DNA of 64,000 bases from Otis tarda. Its lineage: Eukaryota > Chordata > Aves > Otidiformes > Otididae. The DNA lies in NCBI GenBank assembly GCA_026413225.1, contig CM048554.1:45293963-45357962 (forward strand). Direction: 5' to 3'. Of this stretch, positions 50,931 through 61,882 are shown one piece after another (position 1 is the first letter of the stretch; each line of letters opens with the position of its first letter). Made by a program: the position numbers and the translations under genes. The notes beneath the pieces were generated by a model that did no database searches, was not told the DNA's origin, and worked only from the letters and a program-made list of their open reading frames with translations.

Positions 50931-51169
50931 CCTCTGTAATGAGTATTCCTAGAGAGTGAAGACAGATAGCTGCTGAAGAGTGAGATTTGTGTTCATGGAG
51001 AAGATGAGACCCCAGCAGGGCACTCTCCTAGCTAGTGCTCAATGGTCTTTTGGCAGTGTTGTTTCCTGCAATCAGTTCTGCCAGAGAATTGTCTTTGCAG
51101 ATCCCATCCTCAGCAGCTTTCTTTTCCATCCTTTGTGTAGAGCTGAACTCTGTCCTGAATAAGAGCTGA

Positions 51170-51424
51170 AAGTTTAGGATGAGACGAAATGCCCTCAAGC
51201 TGCACTGGGGGAGGTTTAGACTGGCTATTAGAAAAAATTTCTTCACTGTAAGCATTGGAACAGGTTGCCCAGGGAAGTGGTTGAGTCACCATCCCTGGAG
51301 ATATTCAAGAGACGTGTAGATGTGGCGCTTAGGGACATGGTTTAGTGGTGGACTTGGCAGCATTAGGTTTACGGTTGAACTCAATGATCTTAAAGGTCTT
51401 TTCCAACCTAAATGATTCTATGAG
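51170..51424 (+). mobile_element. CR1 LINE 3' end fragment, different subfamily
   Basis: About 255 bp of CR1 3' end in plus orientation. It starts inside the last coding stretch (AGTTTAGGATGAGACGAAAT) and contains the conserved GGTTTAGACTGGCTATTAGA, AACAGGTTGCCCAGGGAAGT and CACCATCCCTGGAGATATTC blocks. It ends GGTCTTTTCCAACCTAAATG-ATTCTATGAG. The 3' UTR (GACATGGTTTAGTGGTGG..., TTGAACTCAATGATCTTAAA) differs from the two CR1s at 41 and 56 kb, so it is another subfamily, of the type common in galliform and other bird genomes. Roughly a dozen bases expected before GCATTGGAAC are missing. Confidence 0.93.
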
Positions 51425-54400
51425 TTCAGTTATAATGCAAAACCTCACCCTGTGAATGCACAGGGAAGGAGCTGTTGGAAGGTTAAAAGAAGCATCCAGA
51501 ATACTGGGATTCATTTTACCTTCTCACCATAATACCCTTTTTATGAAACTAGAGCTGTGTATGCTCATAAAAACCTTTTGCTTTTTTTTTTTTTATTTTA
51601 AAGGATAATGCAACCATTGGAGCCTGTGCACAGTTCTTTCAAGTTAAATGCTTAGTTCAACATTCCACTTCCATTTCCTGGTAGAAAATGTTTTATATAA
51701 AAGCAACTTTAACCTTTCAGAAGGGTTCATTTATTGTTATGTTTGGTATCAGCTTTCCAAAAAATGCAGTCTGCATTTGGCATATTATAGGTTCTGGTTT
51801 TAATATTCGTTTAGAAAAAAAAAAAAAAAGAGTTGTATGCTATAAGTCAGAAATAAAATATTGCGCTCAAAATTCTCTCTATACATGAATTCACCCTGTG
51901 AATGAGTGGTTTAAAGTCGGTCTTATCACTTAAAGCCAAGACCTGGGCTCAATCTATCCATGAACCAGCTGGTAACAAATAACACATTCAACTCTCAATC
52001 ACAGGAAACTGTTAGGTTGCCTTTTTATAGACAACTACAGCCCTACAGCTCCTGAAGCACAAGGGAATATCATACGGACTTGGAAAATGTTGAACACCTA
52101 CCATATGCACATAAAAAAGGGTAATAAAGATGAAAGGCCTGAACTGAGCTTTAATTCCTATTTTTCTGCTTTTGATTTATCAGCTGCTTCTGCATTGCTG
52201 CAATTTTCTTTGTCCTAAAATTAGGTATAAGATGCTTGAATTGCTTGGTTTGATCAAATCAGTCAAACTTAGGCTTCCCTCTCTGTCAGTGTAACAGACA
52301 ATAGATGTAAAACTTTGAAGTACTTTCTTGCTTTCTTTTCAGCATTATTGTGCGTTCATTTCTGAAGTGCTGACTGCTATAACAATCCACTGCAGTGGGC
52401 AGTTCCCAGCCACATGTCACTGTTACAGAGGTGCTGCAGTCATAGTGAGATGGGCACTGAGCTGGTAGAGCCGTGACTCTGAACTAGAGCTAGGGCTGAC
52501 TTGGTAGGGTGCAGGGCACTATAAAAACATGACTGAGTCGCTTCTGGGACCTGAACAGCTTCTCTGTATAGTGATATACAGCTTCTCTGTATAGTGCAGT
52601 ATGCTGTGGAACTATCTTAGCAGATTTGCTCAGGAGTCTCTGCACTGTGGTCCACTGCCAGGTATGGATGTATTCTGGGAATTATCCTCCACAGGACTTC
52701 TGCCATCAATAAGTACCTCTTACAGAAAAAAGGGCCTTCAGACAGGTCTAGCCATGAGTGAGACAATAAAAGCTAATCCTCTGGGCTGCTGAGCCTCAGC
52801 TTCTAATAAAGGACTCAGAACTTGTAAGGGTAAAGCTTCAAAGTAAGTACAGATTTACAGAGGCAGGGCAGATAAGAGGGTTGTAGCCCACCCATTAAGA
52901 CCACCTGGTCTTAATATATGGTAGCAGTCAGCCTTTGTGCGACACACTCTTTCCACATCCTAGCCCTGTTCCAGGGAGTGAGATTTCCAAGAATTCTGCT
53001 GGCGATGTACTTGTCAGACTTGGGTGCGCTACAGAGGCTAAGTCTGTCAGTCATATATAATAGTTTTATCACCCCTTGAACTGTCGCAGGTGAATCTGAC
53101 AGTGATAGGGAAGCACAACCTTAGTAAAATAACATTTAAGACATTTAATATCACTAATATTTTCTGATGATGAATGCATGTCCGATGCTTTGAAGATGGA
53201 AAGGTCTGCAAAAATGCGAACTATTATTTTATCTGGAAATGTGTTTTGTGGCATCCCAAAGAGTATTCACATTTCTTATTCCTTTTTTTTTGCGCATGTG
53301 CAGGAGTTCTCATGAATTTTCAGCAATGAGTCCATATGAAAATAATTTCATTGTGAGAAGAAGGCTTCCATTCTATCATTAAAAAAAGGCTGCATGGAAA
53401 TCACGGAAAGCTGCAGAAGAAAGTATCAGTCATTGTTTGAAAGCATTGTGGCCTATGGAGATGGAAACCAGAACATGGATTTGCCTCCAAATTTTCTAAG
53501 CTTCTAGAAACCCAAATGATGAGAAACAAATGTGAAAAGTTCACAAAAGTAGTGGTTGGTTGAAAAAAAAAATCTTAAAGCTTTGTTGCTTTTATGATGA
53601 ACAGACCTGGAGAGAAGGATATTAATTATCTCAAATACCAGTGTTTAAACAGGTAGAGCTAGTCCCAGTATTTTTTTGGTTGCCATCTAGATTAGTGTTA
53701 CACTCCTCAGTTGCTAATAATGAAGCTATCAGCCACTGGAAGAAATTACTAAAAGGAACAGTGAGCTTACCATTTCCTGAAATCGTCAAACTAAGAGTGG
53801 ATGGTATGCTTTAGCAAACAATGGAGACACAGCTGGGTGAAATTATATGGTTGTACTAAAGAGAAGGGAGCAGAAGATAGATGTGGTCCTTTCTAGCCTT
53901 AAGAGCTATAGGTCTATAATTTCACAAATACTGTTACAAAGAACTCCTTAGAAGTAGTGATGACCATAGCATCAATCTGAATCCATCTCCTGATTTGGGG
54001 TAGATTATTCCAAAGTATTTTTAAAAATTAGAGTCCCTAGTAATGTTTCTACATGTTTCTGTCACTACAAGTCATATTACTAGCATAATTTTACAATATT
54101 CAAAATCTACTTTTGAGGACTGAAGAAACCCTTCCTATCCCCTAAAGGGCTCAATATACTTAAGTTCATGAAAGAGTGTATAAACAAGTAAGCATGCATG
54201 CTGCTGCTCTTCTACCTGATGTATTTCAGTCATTAAAATTTGAAATAAGTAAGCTAGATTCACTCAGTGAAATAAAAGACAATCCATGAAGGAAATGCTA
54301 AGATACTTCTCATTATTGTAGACCATTTCTAAGCTAAACTTTAATTTTCTCCTCCTTGTAGGGTGATCTGGCACACCACTTAAGAGAACCTTAAAAGATT

Positions 54401-54625
54401 ATTTTTTTTTTCCCCATAGCAGTCCTCCGTTGAGAACAGCTAAACCATTTTTTTTTGGCCCAGATTTCAAGTGTTTTGGGGCACTGGACACTGCAGAAAC
54501 GTAAATCTAGTGGGACAATTGAAAGTTTGGGAAAGCTGTACCTGACTGAACAGGTGGACATGAAAATAAATAGTTCTTCAATGTTGAGATGTATTTTTCT
54601 CACTATAGAGAAGGAATTAAGGGAC
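51425..54625. other. Non-coding DNA with one small tandem duplication
   Basis: AT-rich with no supported gene. At 52555-52596 the 19-mer ACAGCTTCTCTGTATAGTG occurs twice with a 23-bp period, a recent-looking local duplication. A T-run lies near 51585 and an A-run near 51813-51828. Confidence 0.55.
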
Positions 54626-54629
54626 TACA

Positions 54630-56741
54630 TGCTTGGAAGACCTTGCCATTTGGTCCATATTTAAGGAGCACCTCCTCCAAGCTCAGCAGAGGTACATCCC
54701 GATGAAGAAGAAGTCGGGCAAAAAGGCCAGGAGGCCAGCGTGGATGAGCAAGGAGCTCCTGGACCAACTGAAAGTAAAGAAGGAAGCCTATAGAGGGTGG
54801 AAGCGGGGACAGGTAGCCTGGGAGGACTACCGAGTGGCTGTGCGAGTGGCCAGAGATAGGGTGAGGAAGGCTAAAGCCCTGATGGAATCGAATCTGGCCA
54901 GGGATATAAAAAGTAACAAGAAAAGCTTTTATAGGTATGTAGGGGACAAAAGAAAATCCAAGGAGAATGTAGGCCCCCTCCGGAAGGTAACGGGTGTCGT
55001 GGTTACCCGGGATGTGGAGAAGGCTGAGGTACTTAACGACTTTTTTGCCTCAGTCTTCACTGATAAGGGCTCTTGTCTCCCCACCCAAGCTGTGGAAGGC
55101 ACAGGCAGGGACTGTGAGGATGAAGAACCGCCCACGGTGCTTGAAGAGCAGGTTCGGGATCATCTAAGGAACTTGAAGGTGCACAAGTCCATGGGGCCTG
55201 ATGAGATCCATCTGCGCGTCCTGAGGGAACTGGCGGATGAAGTTGCCAAGCCACTGGCCATCATATTTGAGAAATCGTGGCGGTCTGGTGAGGCCCCGAT
55301 GACTGGAAGAGAGGGAACATAACCCCCATTTTTAAAAAGGGGAGTAAGGAAGACGCGGGCAACTACAGGCCGGTCAGCCTCACCTCCGTGCCTGGCAAGG
55401 TCATGGAGCAGATTCTCCTGGAAACCATGCTAAGGCACATGGAGAGCAAGGAGGTGGTTGGTGACAGCCAACATGGCTTCACCAAGGGCAGATCGTGCCT
55501 GACCAATTTGGTGGCCTTTTATGACGGGGTAACAGCATCGGTGGACAAGGGACGGGCAACAGATATAGTCTACCTGGACTTGTGCAAAGCTTTTGACACT
55601 GTCCCGCACGACATCCTTCTCTCTAAACTAGAGAGGCATGGGTTCGATGGATGGACCACTCGGTGGATAAGGAGTTGGCTGGATGGCCGCACTCAGAGAG
55701 TGGTTGTCAACGGCTCAATGTCCAAGTGGAGACCGGTCACCAGTGGCGTCCCTCAGGGGTCCGTGTTGGGCCCGGCCCTGTTCAACATCTTTGTTGGCGA
55801 CATGGACAGTGGGATAGAGTGCACCCTCAGCAAGTTTTCTGATGACACCAAGCTGTGTGGTGCCGTCAACTCGCTGGAATGGAGGGATGCCATCCAGAGG
55901 CACCTTGACAGGCTGGAGAGGTGGGCCCGTGCCAACCTCATGAAGTTCAACCAGGCCAAGTGCAAGGTCCTGCACCTGGGCCGTGGCAATCCCAGGCACA
56001 AATACAGGCTGGGCGGAGAATGGATTGAGAGCAGCCCTGAGGAGAAAGACTTGGGAGTGCTGGTAGACGAGAGGCTCAACATGAGTGGGCAATGTGCCCT
56101 TGTGGCCCAGAAGGCCAACCGCATCCTGGGCTGCATCAAGAGGAGCGTGGCCAGCAGGTCGAGGGAGGTGATTCTGCCCCTCTACTCTGCCCTGGTGAGA
56201 CCCCACCTGGAGTACTGCATCCGGTTCTGGAGTCCCCAACACAAGAAGGACATGGACCAGTTGGAAAGGGTCCAGAGGAGGGCCACAAAGATGATCAGAG
56301 GGCTGGAGCACCTCTCTTATGAGGACAGGCTGAGAGAGTTGGGGCTGTTCAGCCAGGAGAAGAGGAGGCTCCAGGGAGACCTGATAGCGGTCTTCCAATA
56401 CCTCAAGGGGGCCTACAGGAAAGATGGGAGAGGCTGTTCAGTAGGGCCTGTTGTGATAGGACAAGGGGTAATGGGTTTAAATTAGAAGGAGGTAGGTTTA
56501 GATTAGATATTAGAAAAAAATTTTTTACAATGAGAGTTGTAGAGCACTGGAACAGGTTGCCCAGAGAGGTGGTGGATGCCCCATCCCTGGAAATGTTCAA
56601 GGCCAGGCTGGATGAGGCTCTGAGCAACCTGATCTAGTCAGGGATGTCCCTGCTCCTTGCAGGGGGGTTGGACTAGATGACCTTTGAAGGTCCCTTCCAA
56701 CTCTAACCATTCTATGATTCTATGATTCTATGATTTCATGA
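54630..56741 (+). mobile_element. CR1 LINE retrotransposon, 5'-truncated, well preserved
   Basis: A 2.1-kb CR1 copy, much GC-richer than its flanks. CR1-like coding sequence begins about 54635 within the linker between endonuclease and reverse transcriptase. The endonuclease domain, ORF1 and 5' UTR are therefore missing. It continues through the whole RT and the C-terminal region to the ORF2 stop at about 56635. The 3' UTR (TCCCTGCTCCTTGCAGGGGG, GGTCCCTTCCAACTCTAACC) ends in tandem ATTCTATG units at 56709-56735. These units are the template for CR1 target-primed reverse transcription. Two single-base frameshifts are the main damage, so this is the youngest element in the window. It is immobile, because it lacks a promoter and an endonuclease. 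Confidence 0.97.
54633..56637 (+). pseudogene. CR1 ORF2 (reverse transcriptase part) with two frameshifts
   Basis: Three open pieces make up one ORF2 part. Piece 1 (to about 55297) holds the basic linker: [20 protein letters not shown] and the [10 protein letters not shown] region. Piece 2 (about 55298-56428) holds NYRPVSLTS (55361-55387) and QHGF (55469-55480). It also holds motif [12 protein letters not shown] (catalytic Asp 55577-55579), motif [12 protein letters not shown] (from 55742) and motif C with the Asp pair at 55841-55846. Motif C is F-S-D-D rather than the usual F-A-D-D. The thumb-like C-terminal region follows. Piece 3 (about 56428-56637) holds the [20 protein letters not shown] segment and ends at TAG. 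Each break looks like the loss of one base: one inside the C-run near 55294-55297, one inside the G-run near 56426-56428. Apart from these no stop interrupts the frame. Confidence 0.93.
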
Positions 56742-58472
56742 TGACTCTCAAACATCATCTTTATAACTCCCTTGAACTGTTTTTCTGATAAAAAACCTGT
56801 AGCGTATACTACAAAGGGCTTTGATTTTATGTATAGCATATACTGTTATCACCACAATGGTCACAAAAGGTATTCCTTCAGTATGGTCAAACTATGTCAT
56901 TAATTGTAAGACCAAATTACTCCTGTGCCAGTATGCCTTCTGCCCACAGAGGTGGGTTTGGCAGCATAGCTAGGACAGCATAGTTGCGATGTCCTAACTA
57001 ACTCTAGAAGATCTGAAAAAACATCATGGTATATAGCTTTTCAATTATTTCAGGGAAGGCTGATGATTTTGTGTCCAGAATGGATAGACATAATTCCAGA
57101 GGCAGGTTTTTAGATGATCCTTTAAGAATAAAAACAACCCAGTTTGTCATAACAGTTTCATCATCAACAGTGACTAATCTACTTGCCATGCAAAGGCCAT
57201 AGTAGAATATAGGTGTGTATGTTCAATACTTTGAGTTCCTGAATCTACAAGAGCAATTTTGGGTTGATTTGGTTGAAGGAACTCCTCTGTTTTAGTCTTC
57301 TAAAGACTATCTGCGTAGCTCTCTTCTGAAAAGTATAATAATAAAAATTAAAAAAAAAGGGGAGCGGAATAAGAAATTGCTAAACATTTGAAAGATTGGA
57401 GGTCTAGACTATATTTCCATTCATTGAGATGGTTCTCGTAAGTAATTTTTGAGCCACACTGAAAGGAAACTGGGAAAAGCTTGAACTGCTAATGTTCCCT
57501 TTGTTGTGTGGATATACAGAAAACAGTTTTCTTGTCCCACAATGGGTCTGTTGATTTTGAAATTTTAGGCCTGGCGTGGGGCTCAGTGGATATATGAGTG
57601 ACTTAATAAGCAAGCAAACATATTTCATTTTAATGCTGACCTTTTTTTTTTCTTTTTTAACCTTTTAATATAAACTAAATTAAATTTTAACGGGCAAAGA
57701 TGCTTTTAGCCACAAAACCAAGACTTTTTGTTTTAAAAATGTTGAAATGTCACATTTCTAGAATTTCAAAACCTATTTTTCCAATTTTTTTTTTAAGAAC
57801 AGGAAGCTTTTCTGGGAATAATTTCAATTTTGATGAATTGTCAGTTGTAACCATCTCTCTCCTTCTCTATGAAAGACCAGTTCTCACTCCCAACTCTAAA
57901 ATCAGGCTTCTTAATACTTTCCAGAAGCCTAAGGTATGATTGCATGAATTACCTCACTGATGCATTTGAGTGAGACATAGATTTTGGGCAACTATCTTTA
58001 TCCATTGGTACAGTAAGACAACAGTAAGAGTGTTGTGATAGTCTTAACTGGGATTCTTCTTCCTCTATGAGTACTTGAGATTGTAATAGTTCTGTTTTGG
58101 GTTCTACATTTCACATACATACTGTTCATGTCAATTATTGGTTCACAATTTGTAAACAAGCAGATAGGAGTTACACATATGCTAGAAATTAATTTCATTA
58201 ACACACTGAGTGCTTCTTTCCATTTTGTCTGTCAAGAAGGATCATTTTCCTATAACTAATGACCATGGTTGTGTTGATGGGACAAAATCTGATGCCTTCC
58301 ATGAAGGATTATTAATGAACCCTGCTTTAGGAAGTCTGGGTGGCTTTTGTACCTAGAAACGACCACTGGAATTTTTTTTTTCACTTTTGATGACAATATT
58401 TGTATATATTTACATTACCCTAGAAATAAATTCCTTTCATAATTTGATGGAATGGACCATCTATTCTCCTAG
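56742..58472. other. Non-coding DNA, nothing recognised
   Basis: AT-rich flank of the CR1, with A-rich and T-rich runs at 57347-57358, 57642-57651 and 57783-57794. No gene or repeat is supported. Confidence 0.55.
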
Positions 58473-58576
58473 AAAGAAGCTAAGGCACAAATTGCCCTGC
58501 AGCCAGAGGACTCACCTGCTCTACAGGCTGGAGATGGAGGAGGCCCCTGTGGTGGAATGAAAGCACCAGAGGCTGG
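58473..58576 (+). other. Possible exon of unknown gene
   Basis: An acceptor-like CTATTCTCCTAG, ending at 58472, and a donor-like GGCTGG followed by gtaagg at 58577 bound 104 bp. Exactly one frame is open throughout (34 codons plus 2 nt). It begins K-E-A-K-A-Q-I-A and becomes glycine- and proline-rich (GDGGGPCGG). The segment is GC-richer than its AT-rich flanks, as exons often are. I do not recognise the protein. It could also be a lncRNA exon or chance. Confidence 0.22.
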
Positions 58577-58945
58577 GTAAGGTCTGCACAAATACTGCCA
58601 AATTATTCCAGTGAAAGTCCTTATGTTTCTTTCTCGTGTGAAAAGATAAATATAAGTTGAGGTGTTTCAGAGCTCTGAAGAAGAGAGGTCAGTTCATAGG
58701 TGTCAACTAAGGAAGTTACTAAATAAGCAAGAAGGGATTTCTTCCTGCCTGAAACCAAAAACGCCCTGCACTCAGCGGGCTCTTCCCTTCCCTCCTCCAA
58801 CTGGGCCCTAGTGTATAATGTCTACCAGTTAGTAAATGTTACCTTATATCTGAACAAAGTACTGACATTTTTAATAGTTTTAATAGTTCATATTCCTGCT
58901 GTTTGATAATATTTCATATGTGTTTTATTCATAAAATCACAGGAT
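58577..58945. other. Non-coding spacer, nothing recognised
   Basis: AT-rich sequence between the possible exon and the GC-rich block. No element is seen. Confidence 0.5.
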
Positions 58946-58949
58946 TTAC

Positions 58950-59410
58950 TCAGCTATACTTCCATAGGCATTGTTACCAAGTACAGCTTTAAAGTGTCAA
59001 GGCTCTGAGGGCACCAACAGGCCCCAATGTCCCTGCCCTGCCCCTGGGGCTCCCCTGACTCTGCCCACAGCCCAGGATCCCATGTCAGGCCCCAGGCTGC
59101 CGGCCCCTGCCGCAGTGGCACGGCAGCAGGGCCAGGCTCCAGGTCACAACTATGGGCTTTGGTCAGCCAGGCCCACAGCCGGCCTTGCCTTGGCCTACAC
59201 CCGTCCCCAGGGAGCTGCCCAATGCATGGGGCTGGAGCTGCCCCAGTGCCCCACAGCTGCCCACTCTTGGATGGGAAGGTGGGACAGGCCCTGGTTGGTG
59301 AGGCCCTGCCCTGATGGACCTCTGGAGAGCCCTCCACCGCTATCAGTGCCCCCGCTCCAGAGAGCCACCGTTGCATGTGGCACCCTGACACGGAGTTTGT
59401 GGTGAGCCTT
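58950..59410. other. Strongly GC-rich block, open on both strands
   Basis: About 450 bp of C-rich (plus strand) sequence with abrupt edges in AT-rich DNA. Plus-strand frame 58971-59405 (144 codons) and minus-strand frame 58954-59391 (145 codons) are both open across almost the whole block, and further frames are partly open. Base composition with few TA dinucleotides explains this better than coding. The many CCC runs (GGG on the minus strand) give G-quadruplex potential there. Its origin is unknown: a GC-rich repeat insertion, a gene-converted segment or a short CpG-type element could look like this. No LTR ends or terminal repeats were found. Confidence 0.45.
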
Positions 59411-60545
59411 TGCTACCCACAATGTGTAGAAATGTCACCATTGCATCCAGATACAGTAGATGCATCCTTTTCTAACAATATATTCCTGTGAAGCAGTGTT
59501 GGCTTCCAGAAGGAAAGGACTCCTCGTGGCAGAGGTGCTGTCTTTCATTCTCAGGAATTAACCAGGCTCCCGATGAAAGAGGGTACTGGAAACTGCATTT
59601 TATCTTACCTTTGTTGTAGTGTATTCCCTTGAAATACATTACTCTGGTGTGCTGTGTGACAATAATGCAGCTGGACCAAAAGTGAAATTTTCAATCATGT
59701 TTCTGAAATTCAGTACAGGTTTACAGCTTTTCAGACTTGAAAATAGCTGTACTCTTTGTTTCAGACTTAGCTGAGAAAGAGCTGGGATGTCCTTGTGCAG
59801 ATATTATCTTTATGTAATAACTTATATCACAAGTTCTCTATCAAAAGTGGTGAAGGCCTTATATGAGGATGTCTAGGTTCAATGGGGCTTCCAGCACATT
59901 ATTCAGTCACAGTAAGTTCCAGCATAATCCATTCTGAAACTCAGATACACTTTAAGATATATATGCATTCTCAGATCTCCCTTTACTTTCTCTTTTCTTT
60001 TTTTTTTTTAAAAAAAAAGCAAGTTTTGGAATTGTAACAAATAGTCTCAGGTCCATCTGGAGACTGATTAACACTGCCTCTGGGATCAAGATGTCTTTAT
60101 TGCTTGACAGCTGAAGGGAAATACATTTTCTCCATTTCAATGTGTCTGTATATCCTGCATATTATCAGGAGCAGTCTTCTGAGCTGGAAGAATTAGCAAT
60201 GGCCTCTGCAAAGCATCAGTACTTCTTTGTAGTCCCAGAGAGGGATGGTGCTTCATGATGCATCTTTTTCCAAGTAATAGTTTTGAAAGATGCATCCCAT
60301 TATCCTTCCAGCCTAGGAAACCAGAGTTCTTCTCTATTTTCTGTGCCAAGATCTCCTTCCATCTGTACTGCAAACTGGCAAGGCACAAAGAGCAGCTAGT
60401 GGAATGTCCCATTAGCCAAATGCATTACCAAAATTAAATGCCCTACTCGTGTATTAGCCTTCATTTAGAAGAGCACTCTGAGTTTCATTCGTTGCTGTCT
60501 GTGCTAATCAGTAGCATTCTTCTGCTATCCAGTTCATTTTGTATT
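59411..60545. other. Non-coding DNA, nothing recognised
   Basis: AT-rich, with a T-run/A-run junction at 60000-60019. Short frames only. Confidence 0.55.
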
Positions 60546-60990
60546 GTTTCAAATCCTAAATTTGAAGCATAACACCAGTGTTATTTTTGGACTGACAGAA
60601 CACCAGTTCATTGTAGAAGATCCACGGAGAGATTTTGGCAATGTAGTAGGGAGCAATGGGGGCTTGTGGTGCTGCCCTTTGTGCTTGGAGTCGAGGCAGG
60701 AGTGGAGGCTTGTGACGAGGGGCAGGACTGCATGCTGCTTTCTGTCAGGTGCAAGCAGTTTGCAGTTGAAGACAGAGGAGATTTGGTTTCTGTGCACCTC
60801 TTGAGCACCATGAAAGTGACTAACCACTCTTTCATTTTGAAACCGAAAAAGAAGCAGATCAGCTTGTGGTTCTGCTGCTAAAATCATTTGTTTCAATGGC
60901 AATTTTTGTTTCTGAATCCTGATGATCAGTTGATCTTGCTGATTGTGAGTTTGGAGCATCTGCAGACTCAGGAAAACTTCAGCAGCTTCT
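60546..60990 (-). other. Unexplained minus-strand open stretch of about 147 codons
   Basis: On the minus strand the frame from about 60990 down to the TGA at 60549 is free of stops, with an ATG at 60957. The first third is glutamine-rich and helix-like (QDQLIIRIQKQKLPLKQMIL), preceded by an acceptor-like TTTCCTGAGTCTGCAG. A second frame on the same strand (60608-60835) is Ser/Thr-rich, and the plus strand is also open in part. No family is recognised. A decayed processed pseudogene, an unannotated exon or chance are all open. No poly-A tail is seen next to it. Confidence 0.22.
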
Positions 60991-61573
60991 GTCTGACATC
61001 AGTTTTAATATATTTCTTCATTACTATTGGATAAGTACTTCTCTATAAAAAGAATAACAACACTTCTTGTGTATAGTTATATGGCAATTAAAAAAAGGCA
61101 ATTATTTGGAGGTTAATGGTAATGGCATTTAACTGCATTATCTACTTTGGCTGCTTACAGCTGACTTGTAGCAGCGTCCTGAACCTACAACTGCATAAAA
61201 TGAGGGGAAGGCATCATAGTACTTAGAAACCTTGTTGAAAATAATATTGCCTCTGAAAATCAAATGACCTCGCAGGAGCTTAGTCTTAGTACTAAATTTT
61301 TACTCTGATCATATTTATGTCTTCAGTTCTCACTGTCTGTTGGTTCAGAAGTAGGCCTGGTTGTTGCAACCTTATCCTGTCATTGCATTACTTAAATAGC
61401 ATATTAAATATTACATAAATACTTATGCATAGTTGTTGTCAATAGATAATATGCATCCTCAAAATTGAGACTATAATTAAATGACTTTGTAACTCAGGAA
61501 GGCATATAACATTTTGTAATGTTGATGTAAGTATCAGCCAGAAGAATGAGCAGTGCTGATAAATAGTGTAAAT
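60991..61573. other. Non-coding DNA, nothing recognised
   Basis: AT-rich spacer before the minus-strand CR1. No element is seen. Confidence 0.55.
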
Positions 61574-61882
61574 AGAATCATAGAATAGTTTGGGTTGGAA
61601 GGGACCTTTAAAGGTCATCCAGTCCAACCCCCCCTGCAATGAGCAGAGACATCTCCTACCAGATCAAGTTGGTCAGAGCCTCATCCAACCTGACCTTGAA
61701 TGTTTCTAGGGATGGGGCATCTACCACCTCTCTGGGCAACTTGTTCCAGTATTCCACCACTCCCATTCTAAAAAAAATTTTCCTTATGTCCAGTCTGAAT
61801 CTGCTTCCTTCTATTTTAAAACCATTACCCCTCATCCTATCACAACAGGCCCTGCTAAAGAGTTTCTCCCGGTCTTTCTTAG
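61574..61882 (-). mobile_element. CR1 LINE 3' end fragment, minus orientation
   Basis: Read on the minus strand this is a CR1 3' end. It starts within the last coding segment near 61882 and stays in an open frame (about 75 codons: RACCDRMRGNGFK, SRFRLDIRK, PREVVDAPSLETF) to the ORF2 end at about 61656. It then has the 3' UTR with GGTTGGACTGGATGACCTTT and the CCAACCCAAACTATTCTATG-ATTCT end at 61574. The frame is intact over this short piece. It matches piece 3 of the 54.6-kb copy closely in length and order and is likely of a related subfamily. It is heavily 5'-truncated and in the opposite orientation to the other three CR1s. Confidence 0.95.

Noticed and set aside
52510-52530. ACTATAAAAACAT as a TATA-box promoter
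   Set aside because: Isolated AT-rich word with no supported downstream transcript or initiator.
53158-53200. CTGATGATGA resembling a C box of a C/D snoRNA
   Set aside because: No D box at a suitable distance and no terminal stem.
55715-56398. 227-codon minus-strand frame inside the 54.6-kb CR1, with a second at 55753-56139
   Set aside because: These are shadows of the CR1 reverse transcriptase frame on the plus strand, a product of its GC-rich codons.
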